Below, one piece after another: positions 9,433 through 17,707 of a DNA stretch of 64,000 nucleotides; positions within the stretch are counted from its first letter, which is position 1, and each line of letters starts with the position of its first letter. The notes below the pieces were generated by a model that saw only the letters and a program-made list of their open reading frames with translations, made no database searches and was not told the origin of the DNA. This DNA is from Oceanospirillum sp048270425 (GTDB taxonomy: Bacteria > Pseudomonadota > Gammaproteobacteria > Pseudomonadales > Halomonadaceae). The stretch covers positions 558,001 through 622,000 of the forward strand of contig JBLWSY010000001.1 in NCBI GenBank assembly GCA_048270425.1. Direction: 5' to 3'. Position numbers and translations under genes: made by a program.

Positions 9433-10359
9433 ATGGCATTTCCTATTGAAGATAAGCTGGTGATTGCGGTTTCCTCCAGCGCCTTGTTTGATCTGAGTGA
9501 ATCAGATCAGGTCTTTCGGGAACAGGGGGCTATTGCCTACAAGCATTTTCAGGAACAGAACCTGAACAAAATACTCAAGCGGGGAGTCGCTTTTCCTTTT
9601 ATCCGGCGTTTTCTGAGTTTTAATCAACACTTTCCGGGAGAGCAGCCGGTAGAAGTTGTTCTCTTGTCCCGGAACTCTCCTGCCACGGGTAAACGGGTAT
9701 TTCGCTCGATTGAACATTATGGTCTTGGAATTTCCAGGGCAGCCTTTGTTAGCGGTGCATCACCTTTTTCCTATATTCCGGCTTTTAACGCTTCATTGTT
9801 TCTATCCGGCAATGAAGCCGATGTAAGAGCGGCAGTTGTGGCAGGTTATCCGGCTGGTTTGGTTTTGCCTTCTAAGGTAAAAGACGACAGCGCTGACTCT
9901 GAGCTCAGAATCGCTTTTGATTTTGACGGCGTGCTGGCGGATGATGAATCCGAAGCGGTTTTTAAAGCCAATGGTCTGGAAAAATTTCAGGAATATGAGC
10001 AGCAAAATCAGAACCGCGTACACAACCCGGGACCTTTGGCTGATCTGTTTCGTAAGCTGGCGGCCTTGCAGGCACTGGAAGATGCCGAACTTAGCAAAGA
10101 TCCCGACTATGAGCGGGTACTGAGAACCTCGATTATTACCGCCCGCAGTGCGCCAACCCATGAACGTGTGATCACCACGCTTGAAAGCTGGGGTGTTTCT
10201 GCCAACGAGACCTTCTTTCTGGGCGGGATGGATAAGCGTCGTATTCTCGATATTTTCAAACCGCACCTGTTTTTCGATGACCAAACCAGCCATCTCAACG
10301 CCCGGAATCTGGCTATGGTGCATGTCCCTTTTGGCGTGGCTAATGCGCCGGTAAATTAA
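9433..10359 (+). CDS. Cytosolic 5'-nucleotidase (NT5C1/cN-I family)
   Basis: The sequence matches the bacterial members of the eukaryotic-type cN-I nucleotidase family, which dephosphorylate nucleoside 5'-monophosphates. Visible features are an N-terminal module with AVSSSALFDL and VVLLSRNSP, and the HAD-like acidic motif FDFDGVLADDESEAVF at about residues 158-173. A later GGMDKRRIL and FFDDQTSHL supply the remaining HAD elements. At 308 residues it has the normal bacterial length. The ribosome binding site is AAGGAA seven bases before the ATG. It follows cobB/cbiA by 65 bases on the same strand, so co-transcription is possible, though no functional link is evident. The 3' end slightly overlaps a doubtful small reading frame on the other strand. 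Confidence 0.88.
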   Translation: MAFPIEDKLVIAVSSSALFDLSESDQVFREQGAIAYKHFQEQNLNKILKRGVAFPFIRRFLSFNQHFPGEQPVEVVLLSRNSPATGKRVFRSIEHYGLGISRAAFVSGASPFSYIPAFNASLFLSGNEADVRAAVVAGYPAGLVLPSKVKDDSADSELRIAFDFDGVLADDESEAVFKANGLEKFQEYEQQNQNRVHNPGPLADLFRKLAALQALEDAELSKDPDYERVLRTSIITARSAPTHERVITTLESWGVSANETFFLGGMDKRRILDIFKPHLFFDDQTSHLNARNLAMVHVPFGVANAPVN

Positions 10360-10561
10360 GTTCAACCGGTGAGGGATGTTTGATTTTCCCATGGGAAAAC
10401 TCATCGTCATTACCTGCAAAGCTATATAGCCTCTTAATCCCGTTAGTTGCTAAAGGCTGATGGTTTTGATTCAATAGCTCAAGATCGGAAAACAGGGACG
10501 CTCCAGTTCCTGCTTTCAGGGTCTTCAGACTTTCCCACGCTTCCGGAGTATTCGCCATCAT
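10340..10561 (-). CDS. Possible small hypothetical protein (73 aa)
   Basis: A reading frame of 73 codons from ATG ATG at 10561 with ordinary codon use and mixed hydrophilic composition, no membrane span and no motif I recognise. The only ribosome-binding candidate is a weak AGG about 11 bases upstream. It overlaps the end of the nucleotidase gene by 20 bases tail to tail. It could be a genuine small protein, a remnant of a longer gene, or chance. I cannot assign a function. Confidence 0.25.
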   Translation of the reverse strand: MMANTPEAWESLKTLKAGTGASLFSDLELLNQNHQPLATNGIKRLYSFAGNDDEFSHGKIKHPSPVELNLPAH

Positions 10562-10830
10562 GAACAACTAAGCCTGTTTACCGATTTTTTTATGGTGCTA
10601 CAGGATTAGTGTGTCTGCTTTGGCTGATACCCGCGTTACCCCAGATCAGTTTCTTGCTGTCATGACTGGATTGAATCTACCACGATTTAACCGTGTCAAT
10701 ACTGTCTGCGAGCTTGTTTAAAGGCTCGATCAGACATGTCTTTTCCCTGCCAGCAAACGACCAGGTTCCTGTAGCCGTCTGTTTTATATCCCTTGAGATT
10801 ACTCGAAGGGAAAAGTACAGAGGGCCTGTT
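10360..10830. other. Intergenic stretch between nucleotidase and ABC-F genes
   Basis: About 470 bases with no confident gene apart from the doubtful minus-strand frame at 10340-10561. The part after 10568 has no obvious repeat or terminator. The plus-strand frame of the ABC-F gene is open back to 10693, but its start is better placed at 10831. Confidence 0.5.
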
Positions 10831-12636
10831 ATGCCTGATACATCACAAAACGTCCAAACGAACCTCATTACACATCAGTTGACCTACCAGTTGCCTGACG
10901 GGCACTACCTGTTTCCTGAGCTTAATCTGACGCTCTCTGATGGCATTACAGGGCTTATTGGCAGGAACGGCTGCGGCAAAAGTACATTGGCGCGTTTGTT
11001 AACCGGTGATCTTAAGCCTGGCGGAGGACAGATTGATTACGGTGGTCTTTACCGAGATCAGATCGGTTATTTCTCTCAGTTTGAAGAGCTGAGCGATCCC
11101 GATGAAGTGGAACCCCATCTGAACACGTGTTATTGCATTGCTGATTATCTGGGCGTCAGAGCGAAACTGAATGCCCTGGAAAAGATAGAGCAGGGGAGTT
11201 GTGAGCCGCACTGGTTCGAGATTCTGTCCGATGATTGGCTAATACGGGAGCGTTTGAAACATCAGCTTAAGACACTGAATTTACCGGAAGATCCGTTTTG
11301 GCCAATTCACAGACTTTCCGGCGGACAGCAAACCCGGCTCAGGCTGGCAAACCTTTTTAATCATGCAGACGCGTACCGAGTGATGATTCTTGATGAGCCC
11401 AGCAACCATCTGGACCTTTCCGGGCGGCACTGGCTCAGTCAGCAACTGGAAGCTTTCGAAGGTGCCGTACTGATGATCAGCCATGACTTCACGCTGCTGA
11501 ATCGGGTTGACCGCATCTGGGAACTCGACCAAAACGGTATCACAGAATATGGCGGCAACCTGGATCTTTACCGGCAGGAGAAGCAGCTACAACGGGCTGC
11601 ATTGATGCGTGAAAGAAACGACCTGCAAAAACAAGCGCGCAAGCTTAAATCTGAGCATCAGAAGAACATCGAGAAAGCCCAGCAGAAAGCGGCTAAAGGA
11701 AACCGGCTAAGAAAAAGCGGCAGTCAGAGCAAGTTAATTCTGGATGCTCAAAAAGAGAAAGCGGGCAACCATCTGGGAACGCTGAATCGACGCCTGACGG
11801 TACGGGATAAACAGCTGTCGGACCACAGGGAGCAGCTTCAGCAACAGCTTTCAGAGGCCGTGGAAATCCGTATTCCTCTGGATGGCCCCGTGTGGGATAG
11901 CGCGGTTGAACACACAGAAAAAAAGCAGAACAAACAGCAGCGCACTCAGGGGCGTAAAACACTGGCCTCTTTGGTCAACTATCAGCTGCCCTATGGGATG
12001 GCTCAGGCTATCACACTGCAGTTGAGCAGCACGGATCGACTTTATCTCAAAGGTGATAACGGCAGTGGTAAATCCACCCTGTTTAAACTGCTGGCGGGAA
12101 TAATGACTGAAAACCGGCCGACATCGTATACGCCATCTCATAGCACCCGCTTTAGCAGTCACTCATCATCTTTTATTTATCTGGATCAGCATTTCAGCCG
12201 TCTTGATAGGAACGCAACATTGCTGGGACAGCTGCAGTACTTTGATAGCAGCCTGGCCGAGTCCCAAGCCAGAACACTGCTTGCCGGAATTGGTTTTCGC
12301 CGGGACAGGGTGTTCCTGAAAGTCGCTGATCTCAGTGGCGGTGAAAAAATGCGCCTTGCTCTACTCGGGATATCACTTCGAAATCAAAAGAGTGCCGACC
12401 AGACTTTTTTACTTCTGGATGAGCCTGACAACCATTTGGATCTGACCAGTAAGCAGCTGCTGGCGGATAGCTTGTCGGAGTATAGCGGGGGTTTTGCACT
12501 CATCTCACATGACGAGGCCTTTGTTAAACGCTGCAGAACCGACGTTTGTTACTGGCTGAGACAGTCGCAGGACAAGCAGGGGAAAGACGGGCATCTGCAT
12601 GGCAATGGCCTGATACCGAAGGATAAAACCGATTAA
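10831..12636 (+). CDS. ABC-F family ATPase (tandem ABC, no membrane domain)
   Basis: A 601-residue soluble protein with two ABC cassettes and no transmembrane segment. The first has Walker A GRNGCGKST, signature LSGGQQTRLRLA and Walker B MILDEPSNHLDL. The second has GDNGSGKST, LSGGEKMRLAL and LLLDEPDNHLDL. A basic, Lys/Gln-rich helical linker of about 90 residues lies between them. ABC-F proteins act on ribosomes in translation rescue or antibiotic protection rather than in transport; which subfamily this is cannot be told from motifs alone. The ATG at 10831 is chosen because GAGGG precedes it at good spacing and the following residues lead straight into the first cassette; the frame stays open upstream to 10693 without family-like sequence. 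Confidence 0.9.
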   Translation: MPDTSQNVQTNLITHQLTYQLPDGHYLFPELNLTLSDGITGLIGRNGCGKSTLARLLTGDLKPGGGQIDYGGLYRDQIGYFSQFEELSDPDEVEPHLNTCYCIADYLGVRAKLNALEKIEQGSCEPHWFEILSDDWLIRERLKHQLKTLNLPEDPFWPIHRLSGGQQTRLRLANLFNHADAYRVMILDEPSNHLDLSGRHWLSQQLEAFEGAVLMISHDFTLLNRVDRIWELDQNGITEYGGNLDLYRQEKQLQRAALMRERNDLQKQARKLKSEHQKNIEKAQQKAAKGNRLRKSGSQSKLILDAQKEKAGNHLGTLNRRLTVRDKQLSDHREQLQQQLSEAVEIRIPLDGPVWDSAVEHTEKKQNKQQRTQGRKTLASLVNYQLPYGMAQAITLQLSSTDRLYLKGDNGSGKSTLFKLLAGIMTENRPTSYTPSHSTRFSSHSSSFIYLDQHFSRLDRNATLLGQLQYFDSSLAESQARTLLAGIGFRRDRVFLKVADLSGGEKMRLALLGISLRNQKSADQTFLLLDEPDNHLDLTSKQLLADSLSEYSGGFALISHDEAFVKRCRTDVCYWLRQSQDKQGKDGHLHGNGLIPKDKTD

Positions 12637-12655
12637 ACCTTGAATATCCCATCAT

Positions 12656-12677
12656 TTTGTTTAGGGTTATAAACAAA
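12656..12677. repeat. Perfect 8-bp inverted repeat
   Basis: Arms TTTGTTTA (12656-12663) and TAAACAAA (12670-12677) separated by six bases, just after the ABC-F stop and upstream of the BCCT gene. It may be an operator or part of a 3' hairpin; there is no T-run to make it a standard terminator. Confidence 0.5.
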
Positions 12678-12697
12678 TTGTGCCAAGAGATAGAACA

Positions 12698-12726
12698 CCA
12701 CAGCGGGTTTAACCATACCGCTGTGG
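12698..12726. repeat. Perfect 9-bp GC-rich inverted repeat in BCCT leader
   Basis: Arms CCACAGCGG (12698-12706) and CCGCTGTGG (12718-12726) with an 11-base loop. It would form a stable RNA hairpin about 65 bases before the BCCT start codon. No T-run follows, so it may block read-through from the ABC-F gene or act in leader control. Confidence 0.55.
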
Positions 12727-12791
12727 CGCTAAACCTCAATATTGTATTCAGGCGCAAGAACACTCCCTTGAACCAAAATTAAGGATCTAAG

Positions 12792-14513
12792 ATGTACAAT
12801 CAGGCCCAGAACGGCTTGTTCAAAGGTATGAATCCCCGAATGACCCAAGTATCCATTCTGATGGTGCTGGTCACTCTGGTGATGGGCAGTCTGTTCACAG
12901 AAGCCAGCGCAACCGGCATTGCCGCGGCGCGTACCTGGCTCGACCCTTTTCTGGAATGGTATTACGTTCTGTTAGTGGCGTTTCTGCTCATTTTTATGGT
13001 TTGGCTGGGGACAGGACGGTATAAAAAAGTACGGCTGGGTCGTGACTGGGAGCGACCTGAATTCACCTTCTTCGCTTGGATCAGTATGCTTTTTGCGGCC
13101 GGCACCGGGGTAGGTATTCTGTTCTGGTCGGTAGCACAACCCATTATGCAATTGAGTGACAACCCTTTTGTACTGCCGGGAACCTCTGAGGGCGATGCTG
13201 CCGTGGTGGCGATGCGCTTATCGTTCTTTCACTGGGGCGTAAACGGTTGGGCCATCTTCTCTTTTGTTGCTCTGACCATGGCTTATTTCTCTTATCGGCA
13301 CGATCTGCCGCTAACGGTGCGCTCGGTCCTCTATCCGATTCTGGGAGAGCGTGTCAGAGGTCCTCTGGGAGATCTGGTTGATCTGCTGGCAGTGTTTGGC
13401 ACCGTCTTCGGCATTGCCACAACACTTGGTCTGGGTGTTCAGCAGATGAACGCCGGACTGCATCAGGTTTTCGCTCTTGAAAACTCCACAACGCTTCAGC
13501 TCACGGTCATTGCTGTGATTATGTTTATCGCGACAGCCTCTGTTGTTTCCGGGGTTTCCCGGGGGGTACGTTTGCTGTCTGAGATGAATTTCTGGCTCAG
13601 TATTGCGGCCGTACTCTTTATGCTTCTACTGGGGCCAACTCAGTATCTGATCGGCGTTACAATTGAGGCGACAGGTGACTATATTCAGTCGCTGATCCGT
13701 ATGACCTTTCACACCAATGTCACCCATGGTGACAGCTGGCAGTCTGAGTGGACCGTCTTCTTCTGGGGCTGGTGGCTGGCGTGGTCGCCTTTTGTGGGCA
13801 TGTTTATCGCCCGTATTTCAAGAGGTCGCAGCTTTGGTGAATTTGTGATGGGCGTACTTCTGGTACCCACCATTATCACCATTGTCTGGATCGGTCTTTT
13901 TGGCGGAACGGCTCTGTATCAGGAATTATTCGGTAATGGCGGTGTAATAGCGGCTGTGCAGAATGATGTCTCCACCGCACTCTTTGTCACCGTTGAGGGC
14001 ATGGATCTTGGCATGTTTTCTCCAATAATTTCCACGCTGCTGATTGTACTGATCGGAACCTATCTGATCACTTCAGCCAATGCCGGTACTCTGGTAATCA
14101 ATACCATTTTGTCAGGGGGCGACGCGGATCCACCATCGGCACACCGTATCCTGTGGGGCATCTTCCTGGCACTGCTAACAGCTGTGCTTCTGATCGCAGG
14201 TGGGCTGGATACTCTGCAATCTGCTGTTATTACCGCAGCCATGCCTTTCTCGGTTGTTGTTATCTGTATGGTTATTGGCCTGCTTAAAGCGTTGTCGGAT
14301 GAACGTTTTGCGCCACGTCATGGTGAGCTGAGTCCGTCTCCGGCAGAACCATGGGCTGTTACCGATGATATGGAATCTATCACCGAAGAAGCTGAACAGA
14401 AGGCTGAAGAAAAAGCCCTGAAAGAGGCTCAGGAGAAAGAAGAAGAGCGCTTAAAAGAAGTTGAACGTCGCCAACATGAACAAGAGGGCGAAGATACTCT
14501 GCTAAGACGCTAA
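12792..14513 (+). CDS. BCCT-family betaine/choline/carnitine-type transporter
   Basis: An inner-membrane secondary transporter of 573 residues with twelve predicted hydrophobic segments between about residues 18 and 505. Family marks include AAGTGVGILFW in the glycine-rich third/fourth helix region and the highly conserved WSPFVGMFIARISRGRS stretch. The family imports quaternary ammonium or related osmolytes (betaine, choline, carnitine, DMSP) with Na+ or H+; the exact substrate is not determinable. The C-terminus is a ~70-residue highly charged Glu/Lys helix, comparable in position to the osmosensory tails of some BCCT proteins. AAGGA precedes the ATG. The gene has its own leader hairpins and a strong terminator, so it is probably monocistronic. 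Confidence 0.92.
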   Translation: MYNQAQNGLFKGMNPRMTQVSILMVLVTLVMGSLFTEASATGIAAARTWLDPFLEWYYVLLVAFLLIFMVWLGTGRYKKVRLGRDWERPEFTFFAWISMLFAAGTGVGILFWSVAQPIMQLSDNPFVLPGTSEGDAAVVAMRLSFFHWGVNGWAIFSFVALTMAYFSYRHDLPLTVRSVLYPILGERVRGPLGDLVDLLAVFGTVFGIATTLGLGVQQMNAGLHQVFALENSTTLQLTVIAVIMFIATASVVSGVSRGVRLLSEMNFWLSIAAVLFMLLLGPTQYLIGVTIEATGDYIQSLIRMTFHTNVTHGDSWQSEWTVFFWGWWLAWSPFVGMFIARISRGRSFGEFVMGVLLVPTIITIVWIGLFGGTALYQELFGNGGVIAAVQNDVSTALFVTVEGMDLGMFSPIISTLLIVLIGTYLITSANAGTLVINTILSGGDADPPSAHRILWGIFLALLTAVLLIAGGLDTLQSAVITAAMPFSVVVICMVIGLLKALSDERFAPRHGELSPSPAEPWAVTDDMESITEEAEQKAEEKALKEAQEKEEERLKEVERRQHEQEGEDTLLRR

Positions 14514-14536
14514 TCAAGCCATATCAACAACAGGAC

Positions 14537-14585
14537 AGCCCCTCAGTACAAGCGTTAACCAGTGACGTGCTGAGGGGCTTTTTTT
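14537..14585 (+). terminator. Rho-independent terminator of the BCCT gene
   Basis: A perfect 10-bp stem, AGCCCCTCAG (14537-14546) pairing with CTGAGGGGCT (14570-14579), is followed by a run of seven T. It lies about 25 bases after the stop codon. Confidence 0.9.
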
Positions 14586-14665
14586 AGGTTAAAATTAAAT
14601 ACTGTACAAAAAAACAGATACCATCAGTAACATCACCGCCTAAGCCAGATGCTTCAAACCAAAAT

Positions 14666-15508
14666 ATGCCAGAATCTTCATCCAGCCCCCGTAAATCCGA
14701 GATCTCCAACGACAACGCCAGACGTTTCTATCGAACCGGGCCTGATCACAGGCCAAAAGATGAGCCCTGTGATTTTATCCGGTTAAGGCGGCGTTTTGAC
14801 TTCCGCTCCATTGAGATCGGTCGCTGGGTAACAGAAAAAGAGAAGCGGGACGCAGCGGGGCGCTTCTATGATGCCTTGTGTGATCTAATGCTAATCTTGG
14901 GGGTACCGGAAAGTGTGATATCGATGCGCGGATCGCTGGCATTGCATTATGGTACCGGTGGCAGACCCGGGGTTGCAGCTCATTACGCGCCTAACCAGAG
15001 GGCCTTTGCCCTGGCCAAAAATGCCGGCCCCGGCAGTATCGCCCATGAATGGTTTCACGCACTGGATCACTATCTGGCAGATAAAGCCTTTATTACCGCA
15101 TCCGGCATTCGTTTCGCATCAGGCCTGTGGCTGAATCAGGGGGCGGGGGAGCAGGACATGATTCCTCATACAATAAACCGAAAGCTGAGCGCCTGTTTTG
15201 CCGCCATTATGCTGGACGAAAGTGGCGAGCAGCCCAGCGAACTTTTTCGTTGCTCTCTGGTGGCAGATCAGGCGGCCGGTATTAATTATTACAGCCAACC
15301 GGAAGAACTCTGCGCCCGGGCATTTGAGGCCTTTGTGCAGGATGCGCCGATCAAAAACAACTTTCTGGTTAAAGGCACTAAAGCTTCTTTTGAAGCCCAG
15401 CATGGGCTTTATCCGTCAGGTGAAGAGCGGGTAAGAATCAATCAGGCCTTCAGGGAGTATTTCAGTTTACTGGGCAGGGCAGTAAAAGCGCAGGAAGGGC
15501 GCTGCTGA
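14666..15508 (+). CDS. LPD1-like / CLCA_X-type putative zinc metallopeptidase
   Basis: A 280-residue soluble protein. The centre resembles the LPD1 domain of phage and plasmid polyvalent proteins: an FRSIEIGRWV segment, a YDALCDLMLILGVPES helix, a glycine-rich GTGGRPGVAAHY strand, then AHEWFHALDHY, which contains an HExxH zinc-peptidase signature at about residue 130. A downstream EELCARAFEAF helix could supply the third metal ligand. The first ~35 residues are polar and probably disordered. In polyvalent proteins such domains ride on large conjugation-injected polypeptides; here it is a small stand-alone gene. It lies between the BCCT terminator and a convergent VRR-NUC nuclease gene. Its substrate is unknown. 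Confidence 0.75.
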   Translation: MPESSSSPRKSEISNDNARRFYRTGPDHRPKDEPCDFIRLRRRFDFRSIEIGRWVTEKEKRDAAGRFYDALCDLMLILGVPESVISMRGSLALHYGTGGRPGVAAHYAPNQRAFALAKNAGPGSIAHEWFHALDHYLADKAFITASGIRFASGLWLNQGAGEQDMIPHTINRKLSACFAAIMLDESGEQPSELFRCSLVADQAAGINYYSQPEELCARAFEAFVQDAPIKNNFLVKGTKASFEAQHGLYPSGEERVRINQAFREYFSLLGRAVKAQEGRC

Positions 15509-15522
15509 TTCGAACAGCAGGA

Positions 15523-15582
15523 CTCTGGAACAGTATCAAGCGCTCTGAAACACTGTCGGGTACTCTGAAGCAGTGTCGAGTG
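15523..15582. repeat. Three tandem imperfect 20-bp repeats
   Basis: Three head-to-tail copies beginning CTCTG(G/A)A at 15523, 15543 and 15563, each 20 bases, sharing the pattern CTCTGrAnCAnTrTCnnG. They sit between the stop codons of the convergent peptidase and nuclease genes. No coding role is apparent. Confidence 0.75.
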
Positions 15583-15637
15583 CACGGGAAAAGAGCAGAA
15601 CTCTATAAAAAAAACAGAGCATCAGAGGAAGAAATGT

Positions 15638-17446
15638 TCAGCAATCCTGCCAACGAACATAAACCACCTCAGCGGGTATGCTGTCTCTCTGCATCTGCTC
15701 CAGCCATAACCGCTGATGATCCTGCAGACGATCACCGGGGGCTTTTACCTCAACAAAGCGGTAGGTCTTTTCATCCGGATTAAAAACCACCAGATCCGGC
15801 AATCCCTTTCGATGATGCCGAAGATCCAGCAGCAGATGCCGGAACAAAGCTTCCAGGTGTTGCGCCGGAATCAGTTCCAAACTGAGATTTAACAGAGTTT
15901 CATTCAAAGCAGGCCAATGCATCAGCGTGCAGGTGATGCCCTGTTTTTGCTGATAACAGTGGAGAATATCCTGTTTGTAGTTATCGGAATGAGTCAGACG
16001 ACGGAAGGTCTCATCCATCTGCGGTTGCCGATCCCGATAGAAGTTTTCCCGATACAGGTCCGCAGGGCCGGACTGAAAAGGGTTAAAAAAGGCCCCCGGT
16101 ACGGGTTCAAACAGAGCAGGCCAGAACAGAAGGCTGAACAGCCCGTTGACCAGACGGCTTTCCACATGAAAAGCAATTTCCCCCTGTTCAGCGAGATGAT
16201 CGATCAAAACAGGCTCAACGGATCGGTTAGCATCCGGCTGCAGAGTTAAGTGTTGCTCCGTCAAACGGACTTTTTTACAGTTTTTGACGGCTTTATTCAG
16301 TTTGCGGGCAACGCGCTTCAAAATCCGCTTCAGCAACAACCTCTGTTCCGGTTTGCTTGTGTTGAGCAACACAGTCTCAAGCTCGTTATATAAGGCCTCA
16401 TAGCTTCCTTCGCCAGCGACCAGCTTTTCCATCAGCCGGAAACGGCGAATAACGGCCTCGTCACCCTGACTGTTGCGATAGCATTTAAGAGCCAGCTCTG
16501 GATAACCACTGCGCTCGGCATGGTGTCCCAGCTGAAAACAGGTTTTGTGATAGCGACGCTGCAACCATTCAGAACGTTTTGTTCCTTCATCGGACAGATA
16601 TGCCTGATGCTCTGCTAGCAGCTTATCCAGCGAATGAGCCAAATCTTCCAGGGGATCGGATTCGGAGGCCAAAGCCTCGGTGTTTGTTTTAATCACTTCT
16701 AACTGCTGCTGAACCCGATAAAGCTCCAGATAGATATCAACCTCCTGTCGATGCCTGAAGGCTCTGGATTCAGGCGTGAAGGCAACATGCTCATACTTCT
16801 GAATCCCCAGTTCAGCCAGTACAAACTCAGACCAATTTTGATACAGATTGCCAAAGAACATCAGTCGCAGACGTTCAAACAGTGGGCCGCATCGCAACTG
16901 CATCAGCTGGAAAGCGGCTGCAGGCCACCAATCGAACAGAGTCTGCTGTCTCTCATCTTCCGGCAGGTAATCAGACACCGCCTCTGCGAATGCCAGCAGA
17001 TCCTGCTTACTGTGTTTGGCAATTGGCCTAATTTGCGGCGGGCTGTATCGACGGTGGCAGTATTGCAACAGTGCCAGAGCCTCAGGCTTGCGGCATAGGT
17101 GTGTCAGCTCCGGTAATGACACCCTTGGGCAAAGGTCAATCAGACCGCTGGCCTGCAACTGCTCTGATGCCCGTCTCAGCTTAGTACCATAGCCCACTTC
17201 AGGGTAATTCAGGCTATCATCCCGAAACAGGTCCCCTTTACGCATGATCAGGCGAATCAGCAGGCCCTGAGCATTTTCCGGAAGTGCTAATAACTTCTCA
17301 AGCAAATGGATCTCGTCATCAAGGAGAAGGTCAGCGTAATGCAACAGGCACCAGTCGATCACCTGCCGGGCATTGATCAGATAGTAAAAGGGGTTATCCA
17401 AAGACGCTGGGGCGGGAATAAAAGTACCGGCGGAGTCTGTTGTCAT
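15638..17446 (-). CDS. VRR-NUC (FAN1-like) structure-specific nuclease
   Basis: A 602-residue protein whose C-terminal ~110 residues form a VRR-NUC nuclease of the PD-(D/E)xK superfamily: KGLPDLVVF gives the acidic metal ligand, FVEVKAPGD the E-x-K pair, and the Gln in DHQRLWL is also typical. The N-terminal part has a helix-turn-helix-like segment (LLEKLLALPENAQGLLIRL) followed by long helical and TPR-like sequence, as in bacterial FAN1 homologues such as the Pseudomonas protein. FAN1 cleaves branched DNA in interstrand-crosslink repair; acting in repair is inferred from family. It is transcribed alone towards the LPD1-like gene and divergent from a coiled-coil gene. Confidence 0.88.
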   Translation of the reverse strand: MTTDSAGTFIPAPASLDNPFYYLINARQVIDWCLLHYADLLLDDEIHLLEKLLALPENAQGLLIRLIMRKGDLFRDDSLNYPEVGYGTKLRRASEQLQASGLIDLCPRVSLPELTHLCRKPEALALLQYCHRRYSPPQIRPIAKHSKQDLLAFAEAVSDYLPEDERQQTLFDWWPAAAFQLMQLRCGPLFERLRLMFFGNLYQNWSEFVLAELGIQKYEHVAFTPESRAFRHRQEVDIYLELYRVQQQLEVIKTNTEALASESDPLEDLAHSLDKLLAEHQAYLSDEGTKRSEWLQRRYHKTCFQLGHHAERSGYPELALKCYRNSQGDEAVIRRFRLMEKLVAGEGSYEALYNELETVLLNTSKPEQRLLLKRILKRVARKLNKAVKNCKKVRLTEQHLTLQPDANRSVEPVLIDHLAEQGEIAFHVESRLVNGLFSLLFWPALFEPVPGAFFNPFQSGPADLYRENFYRDRQPQMDETFRRLTHSDNYKQDILHCYQQKQGITCTLMHWPALNETLLNLSLELIPAQHLEALFRHLLLDLRHHRKGLPDLVVFNPDEKTYRFVEVKAPGDRLQDHQRLWLEQMQRDSIPAEVVYVRWQDC

Positions 17447-17591
17447 CGTTGAAAGCTATTGCCATAAGTTAAGTAATAAGCTGAAGGCCGGGAGCCGCAC
17501 TCAGGGGGGCATATAATCCGGTTAACGTCTGTTAGACGCCTATTAAAAGTTGTAATTCAGCTTATTAGCAGGTTACATAACCAAAGCAGCG

Positions 17592-17652
17592 TAAAAGCTA
17601 CCCGAAAAGTATGCTTTTATCTGAAAAGGACTGTCTAGGGTCTTGGAGGACC
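17592..17652 (+). other. Possible structured leader RNA upstream of the coiled-coil gene
   Basis: The 260-base gap before 17708 contains a hairpin TAAAAGC/GCTTTTA (17592-17598 with 17613-17619), extendable inward by TAC/GTA around one bulged base. A second hairpin, GGTC/GACC (17639-17642 with 17649-17652), follows. AGGGTC is repeated at 17637 and 17661. It does not match a riboswitch class I can name. A short palindrome CGTCT-GTT-AGACG lies at 17526-17538. All are by-eye pairings. Confidence 0.3.
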
Positions 17653-17707
17653 GCTCAATAAGGGTCAGAAACAGCAAACCACCTAACAAAAGCTGTAAGG
17701 CTGAACT

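Noticed and set aside
9371..9433. A 20-codon frame ending in TGATG at the nucleotidase start, a possible leader peptide
   Set aside because: No ribosome binding site precedes its ATG, the peptide has no notable composition, and the nucleotidase has its own AAGGAA.
17620..17707. Guanidine-type (ykkC) riboswitch suggested by CTAGGGTC and GGACC words
   Set aside because: The conserved second half of that riboswitch and the required pairings are missing; kept only as an unclassified structured leader.
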